Assembly (NCBI GenBank): GCA_934567115.1
Contig: CAKTJA010000100.1
Location: 1 to 5,294 of the forward strand
Direction of reading: 5' to 3'
From: an uncultured Oscillospiraceae bacterium
GTDB lineage: Bacteria > Bacillota > Clostridia > Oscillospirales > Oscillospiraceae
DNA: 5,294 nt
Below, piece by piece: positions 1 through 5,113 of this stretch. Under the pieces are notes generated by a model that was not told where the DNA came from, did no database searches, and saw nothing but the letters and a program-made list of their open reading frames with translations. The position numbers and the translations under genes were made by a program. Numbering within the stretch: the stretch's first letter is position 1; the number at the start of each line of letters is the position of its first letter.

Positions 1-1
1 T

Positions 2-436
2 CTCTACTCCATCGCGATGGACCCCTATTCCTTTACCATGCACCATGTCACGCCGAAGGGTTCGATTGAGCAGCAGGTGTATCTGGCGACCTACGATACC
101 ATTAAGAAGCTTGCGGATAAGGGGCCTTGCGTGCTGATCGGGCGCTGTGCGGACTACGCGCTCAAGGACCGTGACGATGTTATCAATCTTTTTATCTCCG
201 CGCCGATTGAAAGCCGGATCAAGCGTGTCGCCATGCGCAACAACATCACGGAGGCGGAGGCGAAGGACCGGATCAAGAAGACGGATAAGTCCCGAGCTTC
301 GTATTATAACTACTATTCTTCAAAGGAGTGGGGCGATGCGAAGAGCTACGATCTGTGTATTGATTCGTCGCTTCTCGGCATCGACGGAACGGTCACGCTA
401 TTGCAGGAGCTGGTCCGCATTAAGAGCGGAAAATGA
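2..436 (+). CDS. Cytidylate kinase-like family protein, 5' truncated by window edge
   Basis: The frame is open from base 2 (Leu-Tyr-Ser-Ile-Ala-Met...) to a TGA at 434-436, giving 144 visible residues. The ATG at 17 has no ribosome binding site and the frame runs off the left edge, so the true start lies upstream. The visible part resembles the C-terminal two thirds of the cytidylate-kinase-like family (Cytidylate_kin2 type) common in clostridia. It shows the strand-plus-loop 'VLIGRCADY', then 'NLFISAPIESRIKRV', then a basic lid-like helix 'DRIKKTDKSRASYYNYYS' and a final 'YDLCIDSSLLGIDGTV' segment. The P-loop expected near the N-terminus is outside the window. The family is presumed to be cytoplasmic nucleoside monophosphate kinases, but most members have no proven substrate. 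It ends in a strong terminator about 120 bases downstream and shows no link to the CRISPR genes. The family call is fairly sure; the reaction is inferred. Confidence 0.8.
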   Translation, partial: LYSIAMDPYSFTMHHVTPKGSIEQQVYLATYDTIKKLADKGPCVLIGRCADYALKDRDDVINLFISAPIESRIKRVAMRNNITEAEAKDRIKKTDKSRASYYNYYSSKEWGDAKSYDLCIDSSLLGIDGTVTLLQELVRIKSGK

Positions 437-558
437 TCCGGAGCGCATTGTAAATCGGCTGGAGCTTCGCTTACTGTTGTCGGACTCAACGCTGCTTTGT
501 GAAGGCTTTTCGGGATACAGCCAAAAAACATGAGGTACATTTAATCGTCGGCTGACAA

Positions 559-598
559 GGTCCGGACGCGCTAACGGCGTGTCCGGACCCTTCTTTTT
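559..598 (+). terminator. Rho-independent terminator after the kinase-like gene
   Basis: Bases 559-571 pair with 577-589 to form a 13-bp stem. It is a perfect 9-bp GGTCCGGAC/GTCCGGACC arm extended by one G-U and three further pairs. The loop is 5 nt, and the stem is followed by CTTCTTTTTCC. It lies about 120 bases after the stop at 436 and is oriented for the plus strand. Confidence 0.9.
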
Positions 599-1040
599 CC
601 GCACAGCATCGACCCAACACCGGTGCGGTTCTTTTTTCAAAATGCTCTCGGTTTTCACTTGCATCCTCAGTATTTCGTCAGCCAACGAGGGCGCAGGGGC
701 TGAGACTTGCGTAAATCTGAAATTGGATCGGGAAAAAACGCTGAAAATTGGGAGGCGGATAAACGCCCCTCCGAATGGGAATGAACTTCATTGGCAAGAG
801 CCTGAAGAAAACGGCGCGGTCGACATGCTCCATCGCGCCCGCTGTTAACCGACTGTATTACGCTTCGTTTTCTATCTGCTGCGCAAAGCTGTGCAAAGCG
901 TGATGGGTCGGCATTTCACAGCGCTCCATGGTACGATAAGAGAAGCATGGATAGAACCAAAAGCAATGAAAATAAGCTGAACAATTCCTGGCAAAACGGG
1001 CTGAAAACGGAAGGGTTCTCAATAAATTTTTGATCATTGG
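599..1040. other. Intergenic stretch without a convincing gene
   Basis: This is the space between the terminators of two convergent genes. Open frames here (plus 579-848, minus 858-1064, minus 916-1098, and a 28-codon plus frame at 947-1033) lack good ribosome binding sites, start inside terminator hairpins or show no family resemblance. A T-rich run (TTCTTTTTTC) near 630 follows only a weak inverted repeat, and a GGAGG/CCTCC inverted repeat near 750-775 has no U-tract. I see no tRNA, CRISPR repeat or insertion-sequence end. It could hold decayed coding sequence, but nothing recognisable remains. Confidence 0.5.
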
Positions 1041-1043
1041 ACA

Positions 1044-1080
1044 GAAAAATAAGAACCGGGACACATGTCCCGGTTCTTAT
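1044..1080 (-). terminator. Rho-independent terminator for asnA
   Basis: Bases 1049-1062 and 1067-1080 form a perfect 14-bp inverted repeat around a 4-nt loop (core AAGAACCGGGAC / GTCCCGGTTCTT). On the plus strand it is preceded by GAAAAAT, so on the minus strand the stem runs into ATTTTTC. There is no T-run on the plus side. It therefore ends minus-strand transcription coming from asnA, about 115 bases beyond that gene's stop codon. Confidence 0.9.
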
Positions 1081-1096
1081 CATAATGAAAGCGGAC

Positions 1097-1112
1097 AAAA
1101 GCCGCGGCTTTT
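1097..1112. repeat. 16-bp perfect palindrome in the asnA 3' UTR
   Basis: AAAAGCCG is followed directly by its reverse complement CGGCTTTT. In the asnA transcript this could fold into a small 6-bp hairpin just before the main terminator. It might be an auxiliary termination or mRNA-stability element, but it may equally be a chance palindrome. No function is claimed. Confidence 0.3.
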
Positions 1113-1193
1113 ATTTGACGCAGACAGTGCGACGCTCGAACGCCTCCAGATTATTACAAAACGTAATATCACGCGGTCGCCCGGCCGAAACCG

Positions 1194-2201
1194 TTACAGC
1201 AGAAGAATGCCGGCCTCGCGGCAGACCTTGCGCGTCTCGTCATCCCAAAGGCTGACCTGCACCTCGCCGATGTGCGCGGTGCCAATCATCAGCATGCAAA
1301 GGCGGCTCTGCCCGATGCCGCCGCCCATGGTCAGAGGAAGCTCGCCGGCAAGCAGCATCTTGTGGAAGGGGAGCGTCCGACGGTCGTCGCAGCCGGCAAG
1401 CGTAAGCTGACGGTCGAGCGATTCCGGGCTGACGCGGATGCCCATGGAGGATATTTCGAACCCGCGGCTGAGAACGTCGTTCCAGTAAAGCAGATCGCCG
1501 TTAAGCGTCCAGTCGTCGTAGTCCGGGGCGCGTCCGTCGTGCTTGGAGCCGGAGTGCAGCACGCCGCCGATCTGCATCAGGAAGACCGTGCCGTGCTCGC
1601 GGCAGACGGCGTCCTCGCGCTGCTTGGGCGTGAGGGAGGGGTACATATCCTCCAGCTCCTGTGTGGTGATAAAGAAAACGTCTCTGGAAAGCTTCGTGCT
1701 CAGACTGGGGAAGGCGATGCCGAGCGCGTCGTTCGTCTCGGCGATCGCGCCGACAATATCGCGCACGGTGCGCTTGAGATAAGACTCGTTGCGGTCTTCG
1801 GCGTCGATGACCTTTTCCCAGTCCCACTGGTCGACGTAAACGGAATGAAGGTTATCGACCTCTTCATCGCGGCGGATGGCGTTCATATCGGTGAACAGGC
1901 CCTTGCCGACGTTGAACTCATAGCGCTTGAGAGCAAGACGCTTCCACTTGGCAAGGCTTTGCACGACCTGCGCATTTCGCCCGACGTCCGGGATATCGAA
2001 GCCGACGGGGCGCTCCACACCGTTGAGGTTATCGTTCAGGCCGGAGTTTTCCTCCACGAAAAGCGGAGCGGAAACACGGCGGAGATTGAGGGCATTACTC
2101 AAATTGACCTGAAAATTACTCTTGATAAACTCAATGGCACGCTGCATCTCATAAACGTTCAGTGGGGTGCGGTACTGTGCGGGAATATAGGTCTTGCTCA
2201 T
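1194..2201 (-). CDS. asnA: Aspartate--ammonia ligase (asparagine synthetase A)
   Basis: The product makes asparagine from aspartate, ammonia and ATP through an aspartyl-adenylate; it is a cytoplasmic enzyme with a class II aminoacyl-tRNA-synthetase-like fold. It has 335 residues against about 330 for the E. coli protein. Characteristic blocks are in order and intact: 'SLAKWKR' (82-88), 'RRDEE' (110-114), 'HSVYVDQWDWE' (119-129), 'RAPDYDDW' (224-231), 'SSMGIRV', and the motif-3-like 'GGGIGQSR' (293-300) followed by 'HIGEVQVSLW'. The ATG at 2201-2199 is supported by AAAGGAG (2218-2212) at good spacing. It is a single-gene unit with its own promoter and terminator, divergent from cas3 and convergent with the kinase-like gene. 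No T-box antiterminator sequence was seen in the leader. Assignment is very secure. Confidence 0.97.
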   Translation of the reverse strand: MSKTYIPAQYRTPLNVYEMQRAIEFIKSNFQVNLSNALNLRRVSAPLFVEENSGLNDNLNGVERPVGFDIPDVGRNAQVVQSLAKWKRLALKRYEFNVGKGLFTDMNAIRRDEEVDNLHSVYVDQWDWEKVIDAEDRNESYLKRTVRDIVGAIAETNDALGIAFPSLSTKLSRDVFFITTQELEDMYPSLTPKQREDAVCREHGTVFLMQIGGVLHSGSKHDGRAPDYDDWTLNGDLLYWNDVLSRGFEISSMGIRVSPESLDRQLTLAGCDDRRTLPFHKMLLAGELPLTMGGGIGQSRLCMLMIGTAHIGEVQVSLWDDETRKVCREAGILLL

Positions 2202-2313
2202 TGCCGGTTCACTCCTTTAAAAAATCGGTGGTATCATGCACTGCGGAGAGAGGGGAGGTGTGCGAAACCGTGCCCTGCCCATCCGCCGCCATGCTGTAAA
2301 AAACACATGGTCT

Positions 2314-2342
2314 ATTATAGCGGCTGGCGTGTCGAAATTCAA
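2314..2342 (-). promoter_or_regulatory. Sigma-A-type promoter of asnA
   Basis: On the minus strand a -35 of TTGAAT (2342-2337) is separated by exactly 17 bp from a perfect TATAAT (2319-2314). The start is expected near 2307, leaving a leader of about 105 nt before the asnA ATG. The leader has a TTTTTT run next to the ribosome binding site but no strong stem before it, so attenuation is not supported. Confidence 0.8.
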
Positions 2343-2421
2343 TCGGGAAAATGGCTGGAATCCACAGAAATATGGCGTCCGCACTTTGTCACATTGCCAT
2401 ACTGAAGGTCCGCATCGGGAG

Positions 2422-2451
2422 AAAGCGGGGCCTTCATGCCGCCCCTGCTTT
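2422..2451. other. Hairpin between the divergent asnA and cas3 promoters
   Basis: AAAGCGGGGC (2422-2431) pairs with GCCCC-T-GCTTT (2441-2451), 10 bp with one bulged T and a 9-nt loop. The T-run is short on either strand (CTTTTC on plus, CTTTC on minus), so it is at best a weak terminator or transcription insulator. No gene is seen between this hairpin and the cas3 promoter at 2594. Confidence 0.35.
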
Positions 2452-2593
2452 TCTGCGTTATGCTGCGTCCGTCCTCTGCGGCGTTTTCTCCCAAACGGTT
2501 TGCAGTTCCGTAAAAAGCCGCGTGTTCCGCAGTTGCCGGCCGCCGCGAAAACGGTGCGCTTCTGTCGATTGCAGTCTATAAGCGCGGTTTTTG

Positions 2594-2622
2594 TTGACAG
2601 TTCAATGAGGAAATTGTATAAT
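2594..2622 (+). promoter_or_regulatory. Perfect-consensus sigma-A promoter of cas3
   Basis: TTGACA (2594-2599), a 17-bp spacer and TATAAT (2617-2622) match consensus at all twelve positions. The start is expected near 2629, giving a leader of about 80 nt before the cas3 start codon. Nothing in this promoter closely matches the pseudo-spacer found further downstream, so cas3 may be outside that regulatory loop. Confidence 0.88.
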
Positions 2623-2637
2623 ATAGACAAAATATAT

Positions 2638-2690
2638 GGCTGATTTTCAGCTTCAATTGGTTAGCTCTATAAATGCACAGGGCTGATTTT
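2638..2690 (+). repeat. Direct repeat GGCTGATTTT in the cas3 leader
   Basis: GGCTGATTTT occurs at 2638-2647 and again at 2681-2690, 43 bases apart, inside the predicted cas3 5' untranslated region. The first copy also sits in a small hairpin, GCTGA-TTT-TCAGC (2639-2651). The pair could be a regulator binding site or RNA element. No regulator can be named. Confidence 0.4.
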
Positions 2691-2710
2691 TGTTTCAAGG
2701 AGGGAGTGCA

Positions 2711-4867
2711 GTGGATTACTACGCCCACGTTTCTGACGACGGCCGCCGTCAGACCGTTGCGGAGCACTTGACGGGGACGGCCGCGCTGTGCCGCGCATTT
2801 GCGGGTGCGTTCGGAGAGGAAGCGGACGGCGAGCTTATGGGGCTTGCGCATGATCTCGGCAAGTGTACCGAGGGCTTCCAAAAACGCCTGCTGGAGGGCG
2901 GTCCTGTCGTCGATCACGCCACGGCGGGGATGCTTGCCTGCATGAAAATGGGGCGGCCCGGCGCCGCCGCGTGCGTCGCGGGCCACCATAGCGGACTTTT
3001 GGACGTTGGAAATATGAGAAGCGACCGTGCGGGCGAGGCCACGCTCTCCGGGCGGTTCAAAAAGGGAATGGAACAGCGGTATCTCGAACGCTGCGGCGAC
3101 AGCGGCGCGGCGCTGCCGCAGGTTCCGCCCGAGGCTCCGGAGCGAAATATGCTGAAGGTCTCGTTCCGGACGAGGATGCTCTATTCCTGTCTGGTGGACG
3201 CGGATTTTCTGGACACGGAGCGCTTTATGAACGGGGATCGAGGCCGCGGCGGCTATGATGATATTCCGACCCTGCTCCGGCGGCTGGAGGCATACATCGC
3301 GCCGTGGCAGACCCCCAAAACGGAGCTGAACCGTCTGCGCTGCGAGATGCTGAACACCTGTCTGGAGGCGGGGAGCAGACCGAGGGGCGTTTATACGCTG
3401 ACAGTCCCCACCGGCGGCGGAAAGACCGCAGCGTCGCTCGGCTTTGCGCTGCGCCACGCGGCGGCGCACGGAATGAAGCGGGTGATTTATGTGATCCCGT
3501 ACACCTCCATTATTGAGCAGAACGCTCAGGTGTTTCGGGACATTCTGGGAAGCGCTAACGTGCTTGAGCATCATGCGGGTGTGCAGTTTGAGCTTTCCGA
3601 CGGCGCGCCGCCTGAGGAGGTGCGCCGTGCGCTGGCGGCGGAGAACTGGGATATGCCGGTAGTGGTCACAACAGCGGTGCAATTTTTTGAATCGCTGTAT
3701 GCGAATCGCTCGTCAAAATGCCGCAAGCTCCATAACCTTGCAGACAGCGTTATCATTTTCGACGAGGCGCAGATGCTGCCGCTGTGCCATCTGCGGCCCT
3801 GCGTGGCGGCGATGGCGTCGCTCGCGGAGTACTTCCGCTCTACGGTCGTGCTGTGTACGGCCACGCAGCCGTCGCTGGGTGACCTGCTGCGCGCCTATGC
3901 GCCGGGCTGCCCCGTTACGGAGCTGTGTTCGCAGACGACGGAGGCATACGACAGCTTTCGCCGCGTGACGTTCCGTCAGGCGGGCGTTTTGGAGGATGAT
4001 GCGCTTGCGGAGAAGCTGAGCGGACAGGAGCAGGTGCTGTGCATCGTCAACAGCCGCAAAGCGGCCCAGACGGTTTTTAGTCGGCTGCCTCAGGAGGGGA
4101 GCTTCCATCTCTCCACGCTGATGATCCCGGCCCGGCGGCAGACGCTGTTGAGCGAAATGCGGCAGAGGCTGAAAGACGGTCTGCCCTGCCGAGTGGTGTC
4201 CACATCTTTGATCGAAGCGGGTGTGGATGTGGATTTCCCGGCAGTGTACCGGGAGCTGGCAGGACTGGATTCCATTTTACAGGCGGCGGGGCGCTGCAAC
4301 CGGGAGGGCAGACGTCCGGCGGACGAAAGCGTTGTGATGATCTTCGAGCGGACGGAGCTGCCGCCGCTCCTGTTCCGCAGGGCGGTGGGCGCGACGCGTA
4401 ATGCACTGATGGGAGGCCGCGACCCTGCCGCTCCGGAGACGATGCGGCGCTATTTCAGCGAGCTGCGCGCCCTGAGCGGGGAAGAGCTGGATAAACAGGG
4501 CGTTATCAGGGCTTTTGAAAAGGGGATAGGCGGCTGCGAACTGCCGTTTCGCACGGTGGCGGAGAGGTTTCATCTGATCGATGAGAACACGCGCACCGTT
4601 TACGTGCCCTACGGCGAGGGGGCGGCGCTCGTCAAGCGGTTGAGAGCGGGCGAGTGTTCGCGGGAGCTTTACCGTAAGCTGGGGCGTTACGCGGTTTCTG
4701 TTTACGAGCCGCATTTTCAAAGGCTGTACGCCGCCGGCGCATTGCTGACGGCTCGGGAGGTCCCGGCTCTGGACCCGGACAGCGCCGTTTTGAACGACAT
4801 GACGCTCTACAGCGAGGCCATGGGCCTTTCTCTTGAACCGGAGACCGGAAAGGCGCTGATGGTATAA
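2711..4867 (+). CDS. cas3: CRISPR-associated nuclease/helicase Cas3, type I-C-like
   Basis: Cas3 is recruited by target-bound Cascade, nicks the displaced strand with its HD domain and unwinds and degrades DNA with its ATP-dependent 3'-5' helicase. The GTG at 2711 is chosen because AAGGAGG (2697-2703) sits 7 nt upstream; the in-frame TTG at 2690 lies before that site. This gives 718 residues. The HD nuclease domain (about 1-200) has H19, H47-D48 in 'LAHDLGK', H69, H92-H93 in 'AGHHSG', and 'DADFLDTE'. The SF2 helicase follows: Walker A 'TVPTGGGKT' (231-239, K238), Ia 'VIPYTSIIEQ', DEAQ box (351-354), 'TATQP' (383-387), 'IEAGVDVDF' (501-509) and 'QAAGRCNR' (524-531). All catalytic motifs look intact. 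It has its own consensus promoter. The TAA (4865-4867) overlaps the U-tract of a convergent small RNA. Subtype I-C is inferred from the cas5c neighbour and repeat type. Confidence 0.97.
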   Translation: MDYYAHVSDDGRRQTVAEHLTGTAALCRAFAGAFGEEADGELMGLAHDLGKCTEGFQKRLLEGGPVVDHATAGMLACMKMGRPGAAACVAGHHSGLLDVGNMRSDRAGEATLSGRFKKGMEQRYLERCGDSGAALPQVPPEAPERNMLKVSFRTRMLYSCLVDADFLDTERFMNGDRGRGGYDDIPTLLRRLEAYIAPWQTPKTELNRLRCEMLNTCLEAGSRPRGVYTLTVPTGGGKTAASLGFALRHAAAHGMKRVIYVIPYTSIIEQNAQVFRDILGSANVLEHHAGVQFELSDGAPPEEVRRALAAENWDMPVVVTTAVQFFESLYANRSSKCRKLHNLADSVIIFDEAQMLPLCHLRPCVAAMASLAEYFRSTVVLCTATQPSLGDLLRAYAPGCPVTELCSQTTEAYDSFRRVTFRQAGVLEDDALAEKLSGQEQVLCIVNSRKAAQTVFSRLPQEGSFHLSTLMIPARRQTLLSEMRQRLKDGLPCRVVSTSLIEAGVDVDFPAVYRELAGLDSILQAAGRCNREGRRPADESVVMIFERTELPPLLFRRAVGATRNALMGGRDPAAPETMRRYFSELRALSGEELDKQGVIRAFEKGIGGCELPFRTVAERFHLIDENTRTVYVPYGEGAALVKRLRAGECSRELYRKLGRYAVSVYEPHFQRLYAAGALLTAREVPALDPDSAVLNDMTLYSEAMGLSLEPETGKALMV

Positions 4868-4872
4868 AAAGC

Positions 4873-4903
4873 GGCGGAAGGACGGATCATCCGTCCTTCC
4901 GCC
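4873..4903 (-). terminator. Rho-independent terminator of the crRNA-like RNA
   Basis: Bases 4873-4886 and 4890-4903 form a perfect 14-bp stem with a 3-nt loop. On the minus strand it is followed by GC and then TTTTT (4870-4866). On the plus strand the sequence after the stem is TGAGAGTACAA, with no T-run. It therefore ends minus-strand transcripts, not cas3 mRNA, although the hairpin may still protect the cas3 3' end. The U-tract uses the A-run containing the cas3 stop codon. Confidence 0.9.
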
Positions 4904-4928
4904 TGAGAGTACAACTGCTTAATATCAC

Positions 4929-4956
4929 ATTTCAATCCACGCTGCTTCACAGCGAC
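4929..4956 (-). CRISPR. Single degenerate type I-C CRISPR repeat (pseudo-repeat)
   Basis: Read on the minus strand it begins GTCGCTG and ends GCGTGGATTGAAAT, the hallmark ends of type I-C repeats. It is 28 nt long, whereas I-C repeats are usually 32-33 nt. The stem is CGCTG (4954-4950) with CAGCG (4944-4940) around a 5-nt loop. The 11-nt handle TGGATTGAAAT starts exactly at the 3' base of the stem, where Cas5c enzymes cut. There is no second copy anywhere in the window, so this is not an array. Confidence 0.88.
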
Positions 4957-4962
4957 ACGGGA

Positions 4963-4992
4963 ACTATAGCATACAAATAGCGGATGTGTCAA
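4963..4992 (-). promoter_or_regulatory. Strong promoter of the crRNA-like RNA
   Basis: On the minus strand a perfect TTGACA (4992-4987) is followed after 18 bp by TATAGT (4968-4963), with an extended -10 TGC (4971-4969). The expected start, about 7 bases past the -10, is at or next to 4956, the first G of the repeat-like sequence. So the RNA would begin with the repeat itself. Confidence 0.85.
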
Positions 4993-5024
4993 ATATGCCA
5001 ATGGTATTTTATCTAATGTAATAT

Positions 5025-5044
5025 CAACTTCTTAAAATCACAAA
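5025..5044 (-). promoter_or_regulatory. Predicted Cascade operator: pseudo-spacer target plus TTT PAM
   Basis: On the minus strand, 5041 to 5025 reads GTGATTTTAAGAAGTTG, matching the first 17 pseudo-spacer bases except at positions 6 (T for A) and 12 (A for C). The match ends at position 18. The flanking triplet on the PAM side (5044-5042) is TTT, against the usual I-C TTC. The site abuts the putative cas5 -35 (5045-5050), so bound Cascade should block RNA polymerase. Confidence 0.82.
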
Positions 5045-5080
5045 TTGAGTATTGCGTTTAGGAACAACATATGGTAATCT
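5045..5080 (+). promoter_or_regulatory. Putative weak promoter of the cas5 operon
   Basis: TTGAGT (5045-5050) lies 17 bp before CATATG (5068-5073). An alternative is TTGCGT (5052-5057), 17 bp before TAATCT (5075-5080), with an upstream TGG that fits an extended -10. Both match consensus poorly, unlike the strong cas3 and small-RNA promoters. A further possible -10 is TCTAAT (5012-5017) without a good -35. The exact start cannot be decided from sequence alone. Confidence 0.45.
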
Positions 5081-5113
5081 GAGGACAGATAAAACAGAGA
5101 AAGGAGTGGTTCA

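Larger units (their letters stand above)
4866..4956 (-). ncRNA. crRNA-like Cas-regulating small RNA (CreR-type), predicted
   Basis: This is a complete minus-strand unit of about 91 nt: promoter (4992-4963), a single degenerate CRISPR repeat (4956-4929), a pseudo-spacer from 4928, and a terminator hairpin (4903-4873) with UUUUU (4870-4866). The pseudo-spacer's first 17 nt, GTGATATTAAGCAGTTG, match the minus strand at 5041-5025 except at positions 6 and 12. That site is just upstream of the putative cas5 promoter. In type I systems every sixth guide base is flipped out and does not pair, so all pairing positions 1-17 match. Processing by Cas5c at the base of the repeat stem would leave the usual 11-nt handle (4939-4929). 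The inferred role is to guide Cascade to the cas5 promoter for autorepression, with pairing too short for interference. CreR RNAs are a described class; this copy is my inference. Alternatives are a CreA antitoxin RNA or an array relic. Expression is untested. Confidence 0.85.

Noticed and set aside
579..848. 89-codon plus-strand frame after the kinase-like gene
   Set aside because: Its start lies inside the terminator hairpin and it resembles no known family.
947..1033. 28-codon plus-strand frame starting MDRTKSNEN
   Set aside because: Only a poor ribosome binding site, no promoter and no family resemblance; too short to call.
858..1098. Minus-strand frames of 68 and 60 codons
   Set aside because: They overlap the asnA terminator, have no ribosome binding site and are rich in Phe/Cys without a clear signal or membrane pattern.
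2202..2307. Possible T-box or attenuator in the asnA leader, suggested by a TTTTTT run and a GGTGGTATC-like sequence near 2227
   Set aside because: The T-box-like sequence is on the wrong strand, no stem precedes the T-run, and the T-run touches the ribosome binding site.
1272..2405. Long plus-strand open frame of 377 codons
   Set aside because: It is the antisense shadow of asnA, whose minus-strand product has all family motifs and a good ribosome binding site.
2217..2643. Overlapping plus and minus open frames (135 and 137 codons) in the asnA-cas3 intergenic region
   Set aside because: They run across both divergent promoters, have no good ribosome binding sites and show no recognisable domain.
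2640..2651. Partial match of the pseudo-spacer to the cas3 leader
   Set aside because: Mismatches fall at pairing positions 1 and 9 as well as 6, and the match fails after 12; it is much weaker than the cas5 site.
2576..3682. Minus-strand open frame of 368 codons over the 5' half of cas3
   Set aside because: It is antisense to intact Cas3 motifs and its composition is rich in Arg/His/Gln/Ala, typical of a GC-rich shadow frame.
4929..4956. Reading the lone repeat as the end of a CRISPR array
   Set aside because: There is no second repeat within 100 bases on either side, and the unit has its own promoter and terminator.
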